The notes: generated from the letters alone by a model not told the origin. DNA of 64,000 nucleotides from Loripinus fragilis (GCA_964019695.1 OZ026516.1:98952368-99016367); one strand, 5' to 3'; positions 1 through 12,179 are shown, counted from the stretch's first letter. Program-made: numbers and translations.

Positions 1-2530
1 CAAGTCTAAAAATGCGGCTTTGGTATCAGAGGTATTGGATTTACTCAGTTTGAGCTCTGAAGGGTATATTTGACTAACCATATTGTCAAAATAAACATTA
101 TTAATATTTAAAACATCGTCCAAATATCTAGATGTAGTGTTAGACCCTTTTCTCAAAACGTTTACATTTTTAATTTGTTTATTTCCTTTTTACTGAGCAA
201 CATTTCATGTGTTACTTACAAATAAAAACGCCTTTACATATAACCAAACGGACCTCTTTGCCTTCTTTTTGAGACTTCAATTAAAGCTGCTATCCATGTG
301 TTGCTTCTTTATAGTCAGTCAGTATATTGTTACTGGAGATGTTAATTTTAATCTTCTAAATGACCAGCAGCAACGAAAATAGTATCACTTTGTCGACAGT
401 TCTGCTTACATCACACCATCTGAACCTACTAACTCTAATAAAAGTTCGTCGTCTTTTCGTTAGTAATAAAACATCACATGGTAGTAAGTGGTGTTGGTGA
501 CCCATTTCTTTGCCAAAACATACGCTACCACTGACCTATTTTTGGAATCTTTAAATTATTCAAGTACAAATAACAATGCTTCAGGAGACATATTTGGAAG
601 TATGATCATAGTAATTATGAACACTTCAGCATTTTCTCAATAACAACTTGGAACCAACTCTATGGCGATGATATCGATGTTTATGTTCTATTATAACAAA
701 TACAGAATTTTCCTTGACTAAAGAATATATTCCAAATACATTTTCTAAATTTAGTTCTCAGACCGATCTAAGATTACTTCAGCTATCAAGTGTTACATCA
801 GAAAAATTCAAACGAACTCCCCTCTTCTTTGGAATAAATTTCGCTAAATTAAGATCAAAGCCATACTACTGAAACGAGAATCAAAGGCATCTTTCCGAAA
901 CAATATTGCTGCCAAACTAAAATCAGAATCTTATTCGTCTCGATACTAGGCCTAGGGGTCAACGCTGAAGCATGTTATCTCTTCTTTATCATCCTCTTTT
1001 ACGGATCCCCTCTAAAAAACAATGGTACTATTTATAGGGACGATTGAAAGAAAGCAGAACTCCTGAACAACTTTTTCGCTTATCAAACTTAGTTTGATGA
1101 AGGTGACGCAACTCCACCAGATTTTGCTTCACATGATAAATTTTCTTTGTAAGATACTATTACTTATTTATCATTAGAAGTAGAAATTGTACTTGAACTC
1201 TCTTGTAATTGGCAAAGCCTCAGGATCAAAAATGGCTCAGCAATAGAATACTTGAGGAATTATCAAAGGAACTTGCTTAACCATTTTGTTAATTATTAAT
1301 CTTCTCTTTGCAAAAGGTAGTGTTACCTTCGTTCTATAAAGAAACTTATATAATTATGTCCTATTCACAAGACGGATGGTAAATCCCTCGCAAATAACTA
1401 TTGACCTATATCCCTTTTATTTACAGAAGTAAGGATTTTTGAACGACTAATTTTCAAGCATCTCTTCAAACACCTGCAAGAAACTTATATACTCACTTCC
1501 TTACAATTAGGTTTTTAATCGCCAGTGACTCTACTGTTAATCAGCTAACAATTCTAGTAAATGTTTTGCCAAGCTCTTGAATGCTGGTAATGAAGTTATT
1601 GTAATCTACTGTGGCATATGGAGAATTCATTTGCACGTGTCTGGCACCAGGGCTTGTTACTCAAACTTGAGGCTGGTGGCATTTCCTGAAATCCCCTTGT
1701 ATGATTTATAAATTTCGATCTGACAGAAACAGTGTGTTATTCAACCTGGAATTATCTCTGATTAGCCTTATATACTTGTTGGTGTTCCTAAAGGCAATAT
1801 ACTTGGGTCTCTACTCTTTGTAATCTTTAAAAATGATACCACAAATGAAATATGTTCTTGTTTACTGATGACACTAGCTTATTCATGATTGCTGATAATT
1901 CTATCTCCTCTGCCAAACATCTCAATGCCGACCTTCTCAAGATTTTATAATGGGCTAAAACCTGACTAGTAACGTTTAATCCTAACAAAACCTTATCACG
2001 TATATAATTTATAACAAACATTCACATCCATCAACCCCTCCATACCTACAATCAGCAGATAACAGAAGTTAACTGCATAAACCTTTAGGTCTACACATCT
2101 GAATTGACGGTTCTGGAACACTCGCTTTAACTATACTCTCTTGAAAGCCAGGACAAGGAATAATATCATGCGTCAAATAAAGAACAGGCTGAATAGAAAA
2201 TCCTTAGAAACAGTATACTCGTACAAAACATTTATACATCTTTTTTCGAATATGGTGACGTCAGCTGGAATAAATGCGCCCCATATCAAAAACTCAAAAT
2301 GAAAAAATACAACTTGAAGTAGCCAGAATAGCATTGGGAGCAACTAAACTAATATCTATCAATATTTTCTATAAAGAAACAGGATGGCAACCTTTGAAGC
2401 AACGAAGGAAAAACATAAACTTACACTTTTTTAAATACTAACAATGTGTCTATTCCATACCTATCTTCTTTGGTACCTCAGACTGTATTTCTCCATCTAA
2501 ACTAAAGCTCCTACTATAGTTATTACGTAA
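1..2530 (+). pseudogene. Degenerate non-LTR retrotransposon (Jockey/CR1-like LINE), 5' truncated by the window edge
   Basis: No open frame survives, but translated fragments in shifting + frames follow the order of a LINE ORF2. An endonuclease-like GDVNFNLLN lies near 335-365. Reverse transcriptase blocks follow: DSTVNQL near 1530-1550, GVPKGNILGSLLF at 1781-1819 (family GVPQGSILGPLLF) and LFTDDTSLF around 1858-1884 (family YADDT catalytic motif, first residue changed). After the RT come ARIALGATKL near 2325-2350 and YKETGWQPLKQRRK near 2375-2415, typical of the C-terminal part of Jockey/CR1-type elements in molluscs. Many stops and frameshifts show it is an old, dead copy. The 3' end is not sharp: no clear poly(A) or target duplication was found, so 2530 is approximate. 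The superfamily call rests on motif resemblance; the exact clade is not determined. Confidence 0.85.
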
Positions 2531-4925
2531 TAGTTGCGCGCGCACATTTACACCCTAACGGCTGCAGTTGGAACTTTAGTTGGTTGCCAAGTAAACAAAG
2601 TGAATAGCCTTGCATGCCTCTTTTCAATTCTTCATTGCAGACGAAAATGATGTTCATATACTGTGTAGCCAGCTCTAATTAACGATTACGAATAAGTAGG
2701 TTCGCAAATACAGCACAGCGAGTATTTATTTTCTAAAACAAATTATTTTGAGACTACTGACAGACCTTGAACCCATCTTGTTAGATAGGGCTAGAGGAGG
2801 GAACCAGACAATCTACTAGAGTAACGGTGCTTTGACCCAACGTTTATCTCTAGTAGGACTATAGTAGCGACTATCGATGTTCGAATCGGACTATAGTTAC
2901 TATAGTAGGAACTAAAGTTCGATTCGAAGTGTGCCAGTGTTAAACTGGGGTTTTCCTGTGTGTATAATAACACTGGAACCGAGACAAAACCCGTTCAAAT
3001 CTAGTTAGCGAATGTTTCATCTAAGGTGCAGGCGTCATAGTTAGCAGGGTTTTAAAAGTGTCCAATAGCACAGTATTTTGGACCCTTCTTTAAGACATGT
3101 AAATTAACAAACATTCGACGTTTAATCTTTTCCTTTTATGTTTGAAGACTACTTATGTTATAGCATTGATGTTTTTGTTAGCCGTTGCATGTTTAACTAT
3201 TTAGTATGTTGGATTATTGGTAATTGTTCCTTTTCATCCTTTTCAGGAACACATTTAGAGTGTCAAACAAATTTGTTGACACTGCTTTCGTTCTATTCTG
3301 ATTGCAACGATTTTCAGCCGTCCATATTCCTTGCTGTACACTTTTCATTCTAAGAAACAGGTTACACAGTTACATGTACGAGTTATCTCTTCAAGTTGTA
3401 TTTTGTGAGGGCATGTTATGGTATTTTTCATAGGCAAGAAGAAACTCCCCTGGTTAATGGCTCTATATGAATCAGCATAAATAGAGGATCTTAAATGAGT
3501 GTTCATGTTTTATTGAATTTATTAAAAGAGTTGGGGAAAAGAGATAAAATGCGAGGCTCACTGATATCTTAACGATGATATACAAAAATGAACAGCCACG
3601 CACTGCTTCTTTATGAAAATGACTTACATTTGATATGCAGGTTTCACATTATCCCGATGACGTCAAACAGGCTCAACGCACACATGGCGGCATCATGCAT
3701 CAATCGCTTATGATTTCAATTTGAATTTGCACCCAGTTTGTGCCGTTTATGTGTTGCTAAACAATGAACAAAGTGTGGATCATTTTTTCAAACAGTTGTG
3801 CTTGGGAGTAATAACTTTATGAAATGATGATGTCATATTAAAGACAAAATGTAAGGCCCGTCTACAAAATTTGAGAACATTCTCGGTTTGCTTTAAGTAA
3901 TGGACAAAATGATAAGGAGATACATTGTACATTAGGTAATGGACACATAATATGTCTACATAAAATTACGTTATTTAAGATGAGCTGTAACGCCCAATGT
4001 TCAGTCGTTGGTCTACATTAACTTCATCCAAAACGGCCGTCTGGAACACGTGCCAAGTTGCGTTTCCTCAGCAATCGTCGCTGGTTAAAGACTAAAGACT
4101 TTTGCCAATGATTCGTTACAATATTTTCAGCCACTTTGCAAAGTCATGACGTTAATGTTTTACTGAAATGCATGGCGAAAATGTAGGTAAGTCGTTTCGT
4201 TCAGCAGACGCATACAAACATTGTCTGAATATTATAAACGCATTTTTGGTAAAATAGAAACTGTTTTACAATGGTAAAACACGCTTTCTTGTCAACGGAT
4301 TGTGTCTGGAAACAAAGCAAAGGTGGCCAAAATCTTGTGTCACACGAAACTGGTGAACCCTGTCTCAAACCGATGTCGTTTTTTCAGCCTCAAATATTCA
4401 TTCAGCAATTTTGTTTATATGAGATACGCTCGACTGATAAGATGTTATAATGCACTAAATTCATTACTTTAGTCTGACCTGTCTAAGAGATATTCACGTT
4501 TACATTTAGATGGGGCGTCTTTTTTCTTGACGTCAGTATAGTTTGAGCTGCTTTCATCAGATATCACCTTCTAGGCCACTTTAGACCAGTTTTCAGGTAG
4601 ACATAGTAATGTATGAAGACAAAATTGGGCCAATCAGGAGACATGATTCTCTCCAGTCATATAACACTATATGATATAAAATCCATTAACCGATTTCGGT
4701 GCGTTATGAAATGACGCTCGTATTAATATCAAAACGTCATTACATAATGATTTGAACTTCATATGATAAATGTAATTTCACATTCATGCTCCTGTATAAT
4801 AGAATTTATCAGCAAAAACCCTATTGTAAACCTACTCTTCTATTTTAAACCAAAATGCAGGTAAAAAGAACTCACACTTTTAAGCCAGACATTAAAATCA
4901 TAAGTCAACATTGTTTGCTGTGGAA
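2531..4925. other. Anonymous intergenic DNA
   Basis: No gene, RNA or clear repeat was recognised. Reading frames here are short (up to about 71 codons), lack domain motifs and have AT-rich composition like the surroundings. A locally palindromic stretch of CTATAGTA-type words lies at about 2855-2915. Confidence 0.5.
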
Positions 4926-4931
4926 CAGCCG

Positions 4932-5060
4932 ATTTAAAAGAAAAGCAGACGCTTTGATGGCAAATGTGTGTTTAAAGTGTACATGTGCATCCACAATAGA
5001 CCTTTGTCACATTGTTACCTCCCTTTGCAATCGCTCTTCAAATGAAAAATCGATAAAGTC
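4932..5060 (+). repeat. Dispersed repeat, copy 1 (partner at 28919-29052, minus)
   Basis: About 130 bp matching the reverse complement of 28919-29052 at high identity, including an exact run around AAAAGCAGACGCTTTGATGG/A and the block ending GCTCTTCAAATGAAAAATCG. It lies inside a 79-codon open frame (4855-5094), but the second copy does not keep that frame open over the same extent. It is therefore called a repeat rather than an exon. Confidence 0.75.
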
Positions 5061-5109
5061 GATTTTGCTTTATGAAGGGGCAGATCGCCTATAACTTACA
5101 TTGTCTCAA

Positions 5110-5665
5110 GGTTAGCTTTTAAAAAAGCTTAGAACCATCGCATAGCGTATAAAAGTTACTAGACTAGAAAACATTTTTAGTGTTTTAATTTTGCATTTGC
5201 TGAGACCACTCTTTTTCATTTATTTATGCATTTCAAATTCTGAGTATTTTTTGTTTTAGTTAAATATTTGTATGTACTAAGTTCTGAATACGTGATCCAT
5301 CGGAAGCAAAAAAGAAAAAAGAAAAAAGGAAATATGCACATTCCAATATAACACTAATAGTGCAAACACTGAATAGTGGTAGAGTTCACCACAGCCTCCC
5401 CAAGCAGACATTTTAGCAGTACATGTATGTATCCATATTCCTAAATCTAAATATATTAGTAAGGCATTCGCATAAATCTCGGGGCATATTGAAACTGATC
5501 CGTCTAAATCTGAGAATTATGTAACACTTTGCGGAGAATATTCAAAGGCCCCATGTCTCCAGGGTTAATTGTAAAAAAGCATAGAACTATCGCATAGCGC
5601 ATCATTTTGACTAGGCAACATTTATAATAGTTTTAATTTAGCATTTGCTATAGCCACTACAATCA
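5110..5665. repeat. Degenerate direct duplication, ~452-bp spacing
   Basis: The block at about 5119-5210 (AAAAAAGCTTAGAACCATCG... GCATTTGCTGAGACCACT) recurs at about 5573-5660 (AAAAAAGCATAGAACTATCG... GCATTTGCTATAGCCACT) in the same orientation. The intervening ~360 bp holds no recognised gene. The two copies have diverged by substitutions and small indels. Confidence 0.65.
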
Positions 5666-5747
5666 CGCATTTCTTTGACTTGGGGACGATTTTGAAGTAC
5701 ACACAGATTGAAAGCAGAACCGGAAGTACACCTCTTTGGGGAGTTTG

Positions 5748-5800
5748 ATTAGATTGGTTCCCCTCGTTGATAAAGCTCCACTTCCGCTACGCATATAACG
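5748..5800 (+). repeat. Short dispersed repeat (second copy at 22503-22552)
   Basis: An almost identical stretch of ~48 bp beginning AGATTGGTTCCCCTCGTTGA and ending CTACGCATATAAC is present here and at 22503-22552. At the second site the AGATTGGTTCCCC word also occurs about 60 bp earlier (22444). The low divergence suggests recent mobility or conversion. No coding potential. Confidence 0.8.
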
Positions 5801-5814
5801 ACTGGTAACGCCTA

Positions 5815-6215
5815 TTTATTTACAAGTAGAGACTCCCACTCATCCGACTGCGCATGCTCCAGAAAGAGCATCTGTCTACATCCTGGGTTAATTTCGCACA
5901 TCAAAATGAGAAATGAACATGTACTGAAAACTGAGAAGATTTGCCACACTTTCTTTTCGATACAAAGTCTTTCAAATATTGCTGTTATTGGTAATTTCGA
6001 TTTCAATAATTCTTTTTAACGTAAACTACAGCGGGTATCTGCCCAAATAGCGCAAGTGGTAGCGCTTCAGCTTGGCGAGGTTAGGGTCTAGTGATCGATT
6101 CCCACACACCTGATTTTCTCTTCTTCCGCATATAGTATTTTTTTCAAGTAGAGAATCTGCGCATGCTCCAGAAAGAGCGTGTCTGGTCTGTGGAAAGAGC
6201 GCACAAGAGGTCCGA
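5815..6215 (+). repeat. SINE-like unit with tRNA-derived promoter boxes
   Basis: Near 6048-6062 is TAGCGCAAGTGG, a good match to the tRNA/Pol III A box. About 40 bp later GATCGATTCCC (around 6093-6103) matches a B box, so 6035-6110 looks like a tRNA-derived SINE head or tRNA fossil. It is flanked by direct repeats about 311 bp apart: CTGCGCATGCTCCAGAAAGA at about 5848 and 6159, each preceded by an AAGTAGAGA word. No cloverleaf could be drawn with confidence, so this is not called a functional tRNA. Confidence 0.5.
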
Positions 6216-6685
6216 AGGATCGAATCCACAAAAAGATCAGACATCAACGCCAAAGCATTGCTCGCCAAATATGGGGGCATTACTATAGAGAGTGGCGTTA
6301 TGTGTAGAAACTGTTACTCGAAATTACAGAACCTCGATCAAAGATGTAGACTTTTTATGGGGAGTGCCAACGAAATGCAAGGATAGTGATGCGTGCTAAT
6401 ACTAAATGAATGAGCTCCTCTCCTCTCTCTGGACCACAAAAAAGAATTAACTTCTCAAAAACACCAACTAAGACACGCAAAACACAACGCAAAAAACAAT
6501 TGTTTAAAGAGAGTGCCACCCCTGAAAGTACCACACCCGAGGAAATTGGCCTTAAAATGGATTTTGTTACTGGTAGGATGTGTTTCCAGGTTATGAGTGA
6601 CCCCCGTTTTTCTTTTTTTTAAAACAGCTTTAAAATGATCTTAGAAGAACGGCACTTAGCACGTGGATTTAAATGCAAACCGCGT
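6216..6685. other. Anonymous sequence between repeat units
   Basis: A 70-codon frame (6410-6622) is rich in Ser/Thr/Lys with no recognisable domain and ends in a poly-T tract. It is not supported as a gene. Nothing else was recognised. Confidence 0.4.
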
Positions 6686-6694
6686 AACTAAAAC

Positions 6695-6945
6695 CTATGG
6701 ATCCCCGGAGCCCCCCCCCCCTTCCTAAAAAATCACAAGTTATTGTGATAGCAATTAGCATTTGGATCCCCCCTTGGATGGACCTCCCCTGAAAATGTTG
6801 GACCCCCTCTGGATCCTTGGCAAAGTATAGTTTTCTCTGCAATAAAACAATTGCCCCCCACCCTGTAAAATAAGCTGAGGACTAAAAAACGTCTCAGTCT
6901 GGACCCCCCCCCCCTGTCAAAAATTCCTGGATCCGCGCATGATAT
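6695..6945. mobile_element. MITE, GGATCC/G-C homopolymer family, subtype 2
   Basis: Starts at a TGGATCCCC/poly-C block and ends CCTGGATCCGCGCATG. The internal order (AAATCACAAGTTATTGTGAT, AATTAGCATTTGGA, GACCCCCTCTGGATCCTTGG, AAGTATAGTTTTCTC, GTAAAATAAGCTGAGGA, AAAAATTCCTGGATCCGCG) is the same as at 53176-53447, so the two are copies of one element. Non-coding. The C runs vary in length between copies. Confidence 0.7.
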
Positions 6946-7211
6946 TATACATGCTTAAAAGTCATATTACGGGGGTCGCGCACATGCGTTCCTTTTTCGC
7001 CACGCTCCCTAACTGTGAATGATGACTATCCCGCCCCTCTCCTAAAATATCCACAATTTCATCATAGATCCCATATAATATTTATTCAATCTGAACCCCC
7101 TAAAATTATTGAAATTACAAGTTAGACCCCCTCCTTAAAAAAAGGTCCGAGTCCACATAGGCTACGAAATATCAGAGAAACCCCCATCCGATCGGAAATC
7201 CCCGACACGGG

Positions 7212-7466
7212 CATGCACGGACCCAGAAAGTTTTGTTAGAGGGAGTCCAATTTTTTTATGGTGAGGATCCAAATACCTTTCAAGGTGTATCATCATCGGC
7301 CAATTTCAATGGCGTTTCGCTATCTGCCGAACTAATGGCCCAACAATGAATTCTGGCTTGCCTTTGAGATTTTCAAGTGGATCCAGACGAGTATTGCTAA
7401 ATAAATCCTTTAGCTATGTGATTTTGCTGGGCCCGGAGCCCCGGCCCCCTCTTGATCCGCGCATGA
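7212..7466. mobile_element. MITE, GGATCC family, subtype 1 (copy 1)
   Basis: The left end GCATGCACGGACCCAGAAAG mirrors the right end TTGATCCGCGCATGA. The order of left end, T-run, GGATCCAAATACC, a palindromic core near 7295-7340 (ATGGCGTTTCGCT ... GATGGCCC-like), GAATTCTGGCTTG, then a GGGCCCGGAGCCCC block matches the better preserved copy at 36830-37105. No ORF of its own: a 75-codon frame across it is a repeat artefact. Confidence 0.7.
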
Positions 7467-7494
7467 ATAGTTTTCCTCGAAACCTGGCTTATTT

Positions 7495-7690
7495 AATGAA
7501 CATGCGACAGAGGGGCCGCGGGTTCGAGCCTCACAGGCGTCACTGCGTTGTGTCCTTGAGCAAGACACATTAATCCTAGCTTAGTACCGGTTCAACCCAG
7601 GAAGACCCGTCCCTACATAACTGAAAGATTGTTGATGGGTCGTAAGAATCAAATCTCCTTTGCAATGCTGGTCCAATGTCATGTGCTCCG
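7495..7690 (+). mobile_element. SINE with tRNA B box and a conserved central block
   Basis: CGCGGGTTCGAGCCTCAC (about 7518-7535) contains a consensus Pol III B box (GGTTCGAGCC). It is followed by GTTGTGTCCTTGAGCAAGAC at 7547-7566, which I recall as part of a deeply conserved central block of V-SINE-type metazoan SINEs. The 5' A box is weak, so the head is probably degraded. The tail is not an obvious poly(A). SINE identity is well supported; family naming is from memory. Confidence 0.65.
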
Positions 7691-7954
7691 GAAACATAAA
7701 CTTCTTTTAACACCAAGCACAATATTCAGAATACAGGCACAGAGGATTTTGTAATAATATAGTGGTGTTTAATAATGAGAGGATGGTCGACATTGTTGCG
7801 TTGGTTCGATGTTGGTACAAGGTTGGTATGCGGCGACGCCCACATTTTCACCAACTACCAACGTGGGCCCAACGTATCTTTACTATCTGTGTAGTGACCC
7901 CAAACACAAAGTATGACGTCCGCTGATATTGTTCACGAATTCCAGGCATATTCG

Positions 7955-8222
7955 CACCTGGGTGAGAAAGGGGGGGGGGGTACTCTGATATTTTCATACA
8001 TACGTAGGCCCGGACCATTTTTGGGGTTAATTTTTTTGTGTTTTGTGATGACCCCAAAAGATATCCACAAAATCTTCATACCCCAAAATATATTCATTTT
8101 TCTGAAAACCCTCAAAGGTATTGAAAATCAAAATTTTGAACCCCAAAATGGTGCGAGCCCACGTATGAATGAAAATATTATAGTACCCCCCCCCCCCACC
8201 CCTCCACCCTCTCCTCGCAGAT
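7955..8222. mobile_element. Foldback MITE with ~65-bp inverted arms
   Basis: The left arm at about 7968-8035 (G run, then GTACTCTGATATTTTCATAC, ATACGTAGGCCCGGACCATT, TTTGGGGTT) pairs with the right arm at about 8138-8200 (AACCCCAAAATGGTGCGAGC ... ACGTATGAATGAAAATATTA then a C run). The loop of ~100 bp is AT-rich. Reading frames across it on both strands are products of the homopolymer arms. The long G and C tracts could slip or form unusual DNA structures. Confidence 0.8.
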
Positions 8223-8334
8223 AGAAACAGGAGCCGGGGGCGTCCAGACTCAAATAACAGAAATAAACTCTGATAAGGGTGCTTTTTGTTGTTGCTTTTT
8301 TGCGGTTCAAAAGGGTCGAACATTTACCGTGGGG

Positions 8335-9140
8335 GGGGGGGGGGGTGCAACTCTTTTTTTTTTTTTGGGGGGGGGGGGGTGCAAATCCTTATTTCTATAG
8401 AAACCTATATAACTTGTGATTTTTCGGGGGGGGGGGGGGTCCAGACTACCTATCCCTCTCTGGATACGCGCATGGGTAAGAAATAAGTAATTGCCCACTT
8501 CCCTGTCACGGATTGAGTTGAAGGTTTACCGGCCGGCGCAGTCGGTAACATGTCTGACTACTGTTTTTTTTTTGTTTTGTTTTTTTCGGGGATGGGGGGG
8601 GGGGGGGCAAATGCTTATTTCCAACGAAACCTAAAGAACTCGTGATTATCTTTTATTTTTATTTATTTATTTTTTATTTATTTTTTTTTTTTTTTGGGGG
8701 GGGGGGGTGTCCGGACCACCTATCCCCCTCTGGATCCGCACATCGGTTAGAAATAAGTAATTGCCCACTTCCCCGTCACGGATTGAGTTTTGTAGGTGCA
8801 AACTGAAAGTCTCATAAGTTTTTCCCCTGTGAACATTTGAAATTCCAGAAAATAGTTGTACCGGGCCGCGTTGCGTCTGACTAGATGCAGGGTACTAACT
8901 GTCTTTAAGTTTATTTTCGCGGGGGGATGCTTATTTCTATAGAAACCCATAGAACATGTGATTTTTAGGGGGGAGTAGGGTCCGGACCACCTAACCCCCT
9001 CTGGATCCACGCATGGGTTAGAAATAAGTTATTGCCCACTTCCCCGTCACGGTTGTTTATTTTCGGGGGGGGGGGCGGGGTGTTGGGTTGGGGATGCTTA
9101 TTTCTATAGGAACCTATAGAACTTGTAATTTTTCAGTTGC
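8335..9140 (+). repeat. Array of partial GGATCC-family MITE right ends
   Basis: A cassette is repeated in the same orientation at about 8375-8515, 8605-8785 and 8918-9055, with a truncated fourth copy at about 9090-9135. It runs: poly-G, TGCTTATTTCTATAGAAACC, TATAGAACTTGTGATTTTT, poly-G, GTCCGGACCACCTA-CCCC, TCTGGATCCGCGCATGGGTT, AGAAATAAGTAATTGCCCAC, TTCCCCGTCACGGATTGAG. The copies have different material between them. A tRNA-like D-arm/anticodon-arm fragment (GCCGGCGCAGTCGGTAACAT) follows the first copy at about 8531-8550. Non-coding. Confidence 0.75.
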
Positions 9141-9194
9141 AATATTCCTGATAATAGAACAAAATAAACTTTATAAAAAAATCCAATTCGTACG

Positions 9195-9266
9195 TACAAT
9201 TGGGCCACTATCGGCCCGCCAACGAACCACCATTCGCGGGTGACGGTTCGTTGGCGGGCCGATAGA
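9195..9266. repeat. Perfect long hairpin related to the GGATCC MITE core
   Basis: CTATCGGCCCGCCAACGAAC (from about 9199) is mirrored by GTTCGTTGGCGGGCCGATAG (to about 9265) around a ~25-bp loop. The design and words (CGGYCCGCCARCGAA, GGCC-ATC/ATCGGC) match the central palindromes at 36905-36975 and 62255-62320. This is probably a derived fragment of that MITE family. Confidence 0.8.
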
Positions 9267-9270
9267 GGCT

Positions 9271-9750
9271 CGTGATGGGATTCTAGCTGGGAGCAGTTCT
9301 TTAAAAATCGCAAATGCACTTTTTATTCAATACCGCAGATGGACTCAAGACGTCACAGGTATTTTCCAATACTACGTCAGTGTATATGCTATAAATAGAC
9401 GCAATGGCGTTTAGTAGTTACCTGTCTTAATATTAAAGGGAGAGAAACAGTCTAGAGTTTGATTTCGTCACGCCAAGAATATCCAAATTTTCGCCATTGC
9501 GGCTCAGAGGAGTAGATCTCTTTACTACCTTTCGTTTTCAGAAGCAAGCCGGTATCCAGGGAAGCGTACTAATTAACGTATATCACCAACGCTGACGCGA
9601 TGGTAAATAAGCCAATCATTGATATGGTGTGACACTAACGTTTGCAGTAGCAACGCTTAATGTTAACACGTTGACGGTAACGGCTAGTGTAAACAAGTTG
9701 AAAAAAAATGTTGCAATTACGACGTCCAGTGTAAATGTGTTGACACATAT
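9271..9750. other. Anonymous sequence before the large 9751-19100 element
   Basis: No gene recognised. Near 9640-9745 there are spaced GTAACG/GTTAAC/GTGTTGAC words without a regular period. The last bases (ACATATG) are the putative left target site of the following element. Confidence 0.4.
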
Positions 9751-9880
9751 GAGGCCCCCAGGGGAATGGGTCTGTGCTCCCTTGCTCCCTGAAATTAATG
9801 CATTGATCTCCCCAAGTCCCTGAAAGAAAATTCCTCAGCTCCCTGAAAGTAAAATCTGCTACAGATAAGCTATTTTTAGA

Positions 9881-10638
9881 CTTTTAGGGGCATCATAAGG
9901 GGTAAAAATTATGAATTTTAAAATAAAAACCAACACATTTGGCTAATTTGCCCTTTCAGTACCCTCAAAATTGCTATTATTTGTCACCAATGTGCAATAT
10001 TTGTGAAAATATAGACTTAAATTAAGTAAATAAGATCAATGCATTCTAATTAAATTATCTAAACATACTTATTTATAAGGAAAAGTGGGTGGGGTAAGTA
10101 GAACCTGAAAAACATGCCTTGAGGCATTTTTAAACACAGTCAACAACCTAAATCATGCATTTAAACATATATGCATGATTATACATATTAGAGCAGGAAA
10201 TATAGTTTTTATTTTATGAATAACATGTTTCAGAAGTAATCAGCTTCTGTTCGTAACCATGGCTTTTAGGGGCATCATAAGGGGTAAAAAATATGAATCT
10301 TAAAATAAAAACCAACACAGTTGGCTAATTTGCCCTTTGAATACCCTCAAAATTGCTATTATTTATCACCAATTTGCAATATTTGTGAAAATGTAGACTT
10401 AAATTTAGTAAATAAGATCAATGCATTCTAATTAAATTATCTAAACATGCTTATTTATAAGGAAAAGTGGGTGGGGACCTGAAAAACATGCCTTTTAGGC
10501 ATTTTTAAACACAGTCAACAACCTAAATCATGCATTTAAACATATATGCATGGTTATACATATTAGAGCAGAAAATACAGTTTTTATTTTATGAATAACA
10601 TGTTTCAGAAGTAATCAGTTTCTGTTCGTAACCATGGC
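9881..10638 (+). repeat. Tandem duplication, two ~382-bp units
   Basis: Unit 1 at 9881-10262 and unit 2 at 10263-10638 both begin CTTTTAGGGGCATCATAAGG and both end CTGTTCGTAACCATGG. Identity is very high across the unit, with a few substitutions and a short deletion in unit 2 at the GTGGGTGGGG word. No ORF. The low divergence implies a recent duplication relative to the other arrays in this block. Confidence 0.9.
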
Positions 10639-11741
10639 AACATAAGTTTCACTGTAGGATAACTAAAATGACTTTATTGCACAATGATATTAATTTATTG
10701 TTAACAGAGATGGTAGTATCTATTATTAATCTCTTTATATAATAACTTAATCACATTTCTTACAAATAACAATAAAATAGCCAATAGGAAAGCTGCCTTT
10801 GAATTTTTAATGGAATTTTAGTGTTAAAAATTCTGACCCAAAAGTTAGGCAAACTTGCCTTCTCACTTGTATTGAAATCGCCCATCGTCATCATAATTGA
10901 CATGGTTTGTGTCAGAAAATGCAAATTTTTATTTCAATAGATGGAAATAATTCAATACAGCAGCCTTATTAAATTGCTACAATATACTTATCCTGCATGA
11001 GCAGTGGGTGGGGTAAGTAGGACCCTCGAATTCTCTTAATCATGCAGCAATCTCCCATAGAAGTGTTTCGCACATGGTCTCGGATTTTGTGAAATATAAT
11101 GACAATTTAGGTATTTTTGTAAAATCAACCACATTTATGTATGTTCAGCTGTTGATTTTTCGGTTGTCATGGCGACAGCTTTCAAATATTTTGGCATAAA
11201 ATCAATCTAAATTCCTTTAAATTTAGATATTATACGTTCAACCAGGTCTTAAAAAACTTACAACCCCTCTATTTAAATAACTACCCAATTACCAATGAAT
11301 TTTGATTTCATTGCTTTAAAACAGAAAATATGGATACTATCAGGTACTCTTAACACTGAGTCTATGGTTAAACAAAAGTTAAACACCCTCGTGCTCTTTG
11401 TGACTTATTTACATACATTTATGCATGCAGAACCTGATAGATCTACTTTTCTCATTATTTTGCAGATTATCGTACACGTTTAAATGGTAACTGACAGTTG
11501 GTTCTGCATGCAGCCAATACCAAAAATACCTTTTCTGCTAACCCTTTTCATTCTAAAACGTATCATCATACTTATAAAAGTAATAGAAAGACCGAAAATT
11601 ATGGGAAAGTCTTAAGATTCCAGTCTGAAAATGGAATAAAATATACATATTATATTGTCAAGCTTGTATCAGTATTGTTTTGTTTACAAACAGTCTTTAA
11701 AATATAGTTTTAAATGCAAATACAACAGTATTTCAGTAAAG

Positions 11742-11807
11742 TAAGTAAGGGTGCAAAGATCAGGAATCGATACAATCAAGTACCACACCTGACCCAGGAC
11801 GTCAAGT

Positions 11808-11856
<49 letters not shown>
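11742..11856 (-). repeat. Copy d of the TACTTGATTGTATCGATTCC repeat plus (GA)n
   Basis: 11742-11800 is the reverse complement of the 3' part of a repeat also found at 12810, 21026 (minus), 52808 and 62393: TAAG-GGTGCAAAGATCAGGA, ATCGATACAATCAAGTACCA, CACCTGACCCAGGA. It runs directly into a (GA)n microsatellite at 11811-11855. The same TATCGATTCC word resembles a Pol III B box, so a SINE origin is possible. Confidence 0.75.
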
Positions 11857-11860
<4 letters not shown>

Positions 11861-12179
11861 AGGAGGGGGTAGCAATCTGCTCTCTCATATCATGCAATAA
11901 TTATAACTATGAGGAAGGTATAATAACTTTGATTATGACCAGCTAGCAAAAAGTTAAAAAATCCCTATTAAGTATTTGAGACGATCCATTTTTTAGTTTG
12001 AAACAGCCTTTTAGTCTCTTATAATCCTACCAACACAAATATAGTAATGTACAATTATTGTTATTGGTTGAGTTAATCTAATTCGAACTATTCAGAATTA
12101 CACGAAAATTCACCAGAGTGTTTGGTTTTATAGTGAAAAAACTACTTCTGAGACGACCCTTTTTAGAGGCTAAAAATGA

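Noticed and set aside
6035..6110. Functional tRNA gene
   Set aside because: A and B boxes are good, but the acceptor and T stems do not pair convincingly and the sequence is embedded in a repeated unit.
7848..8498. Several Gly- or Pro-rich frames on both strands (60-103 codons)
   Set aside because: All are created by long G and C runs in foldback and MITE sequences, and are open on both strands at once.
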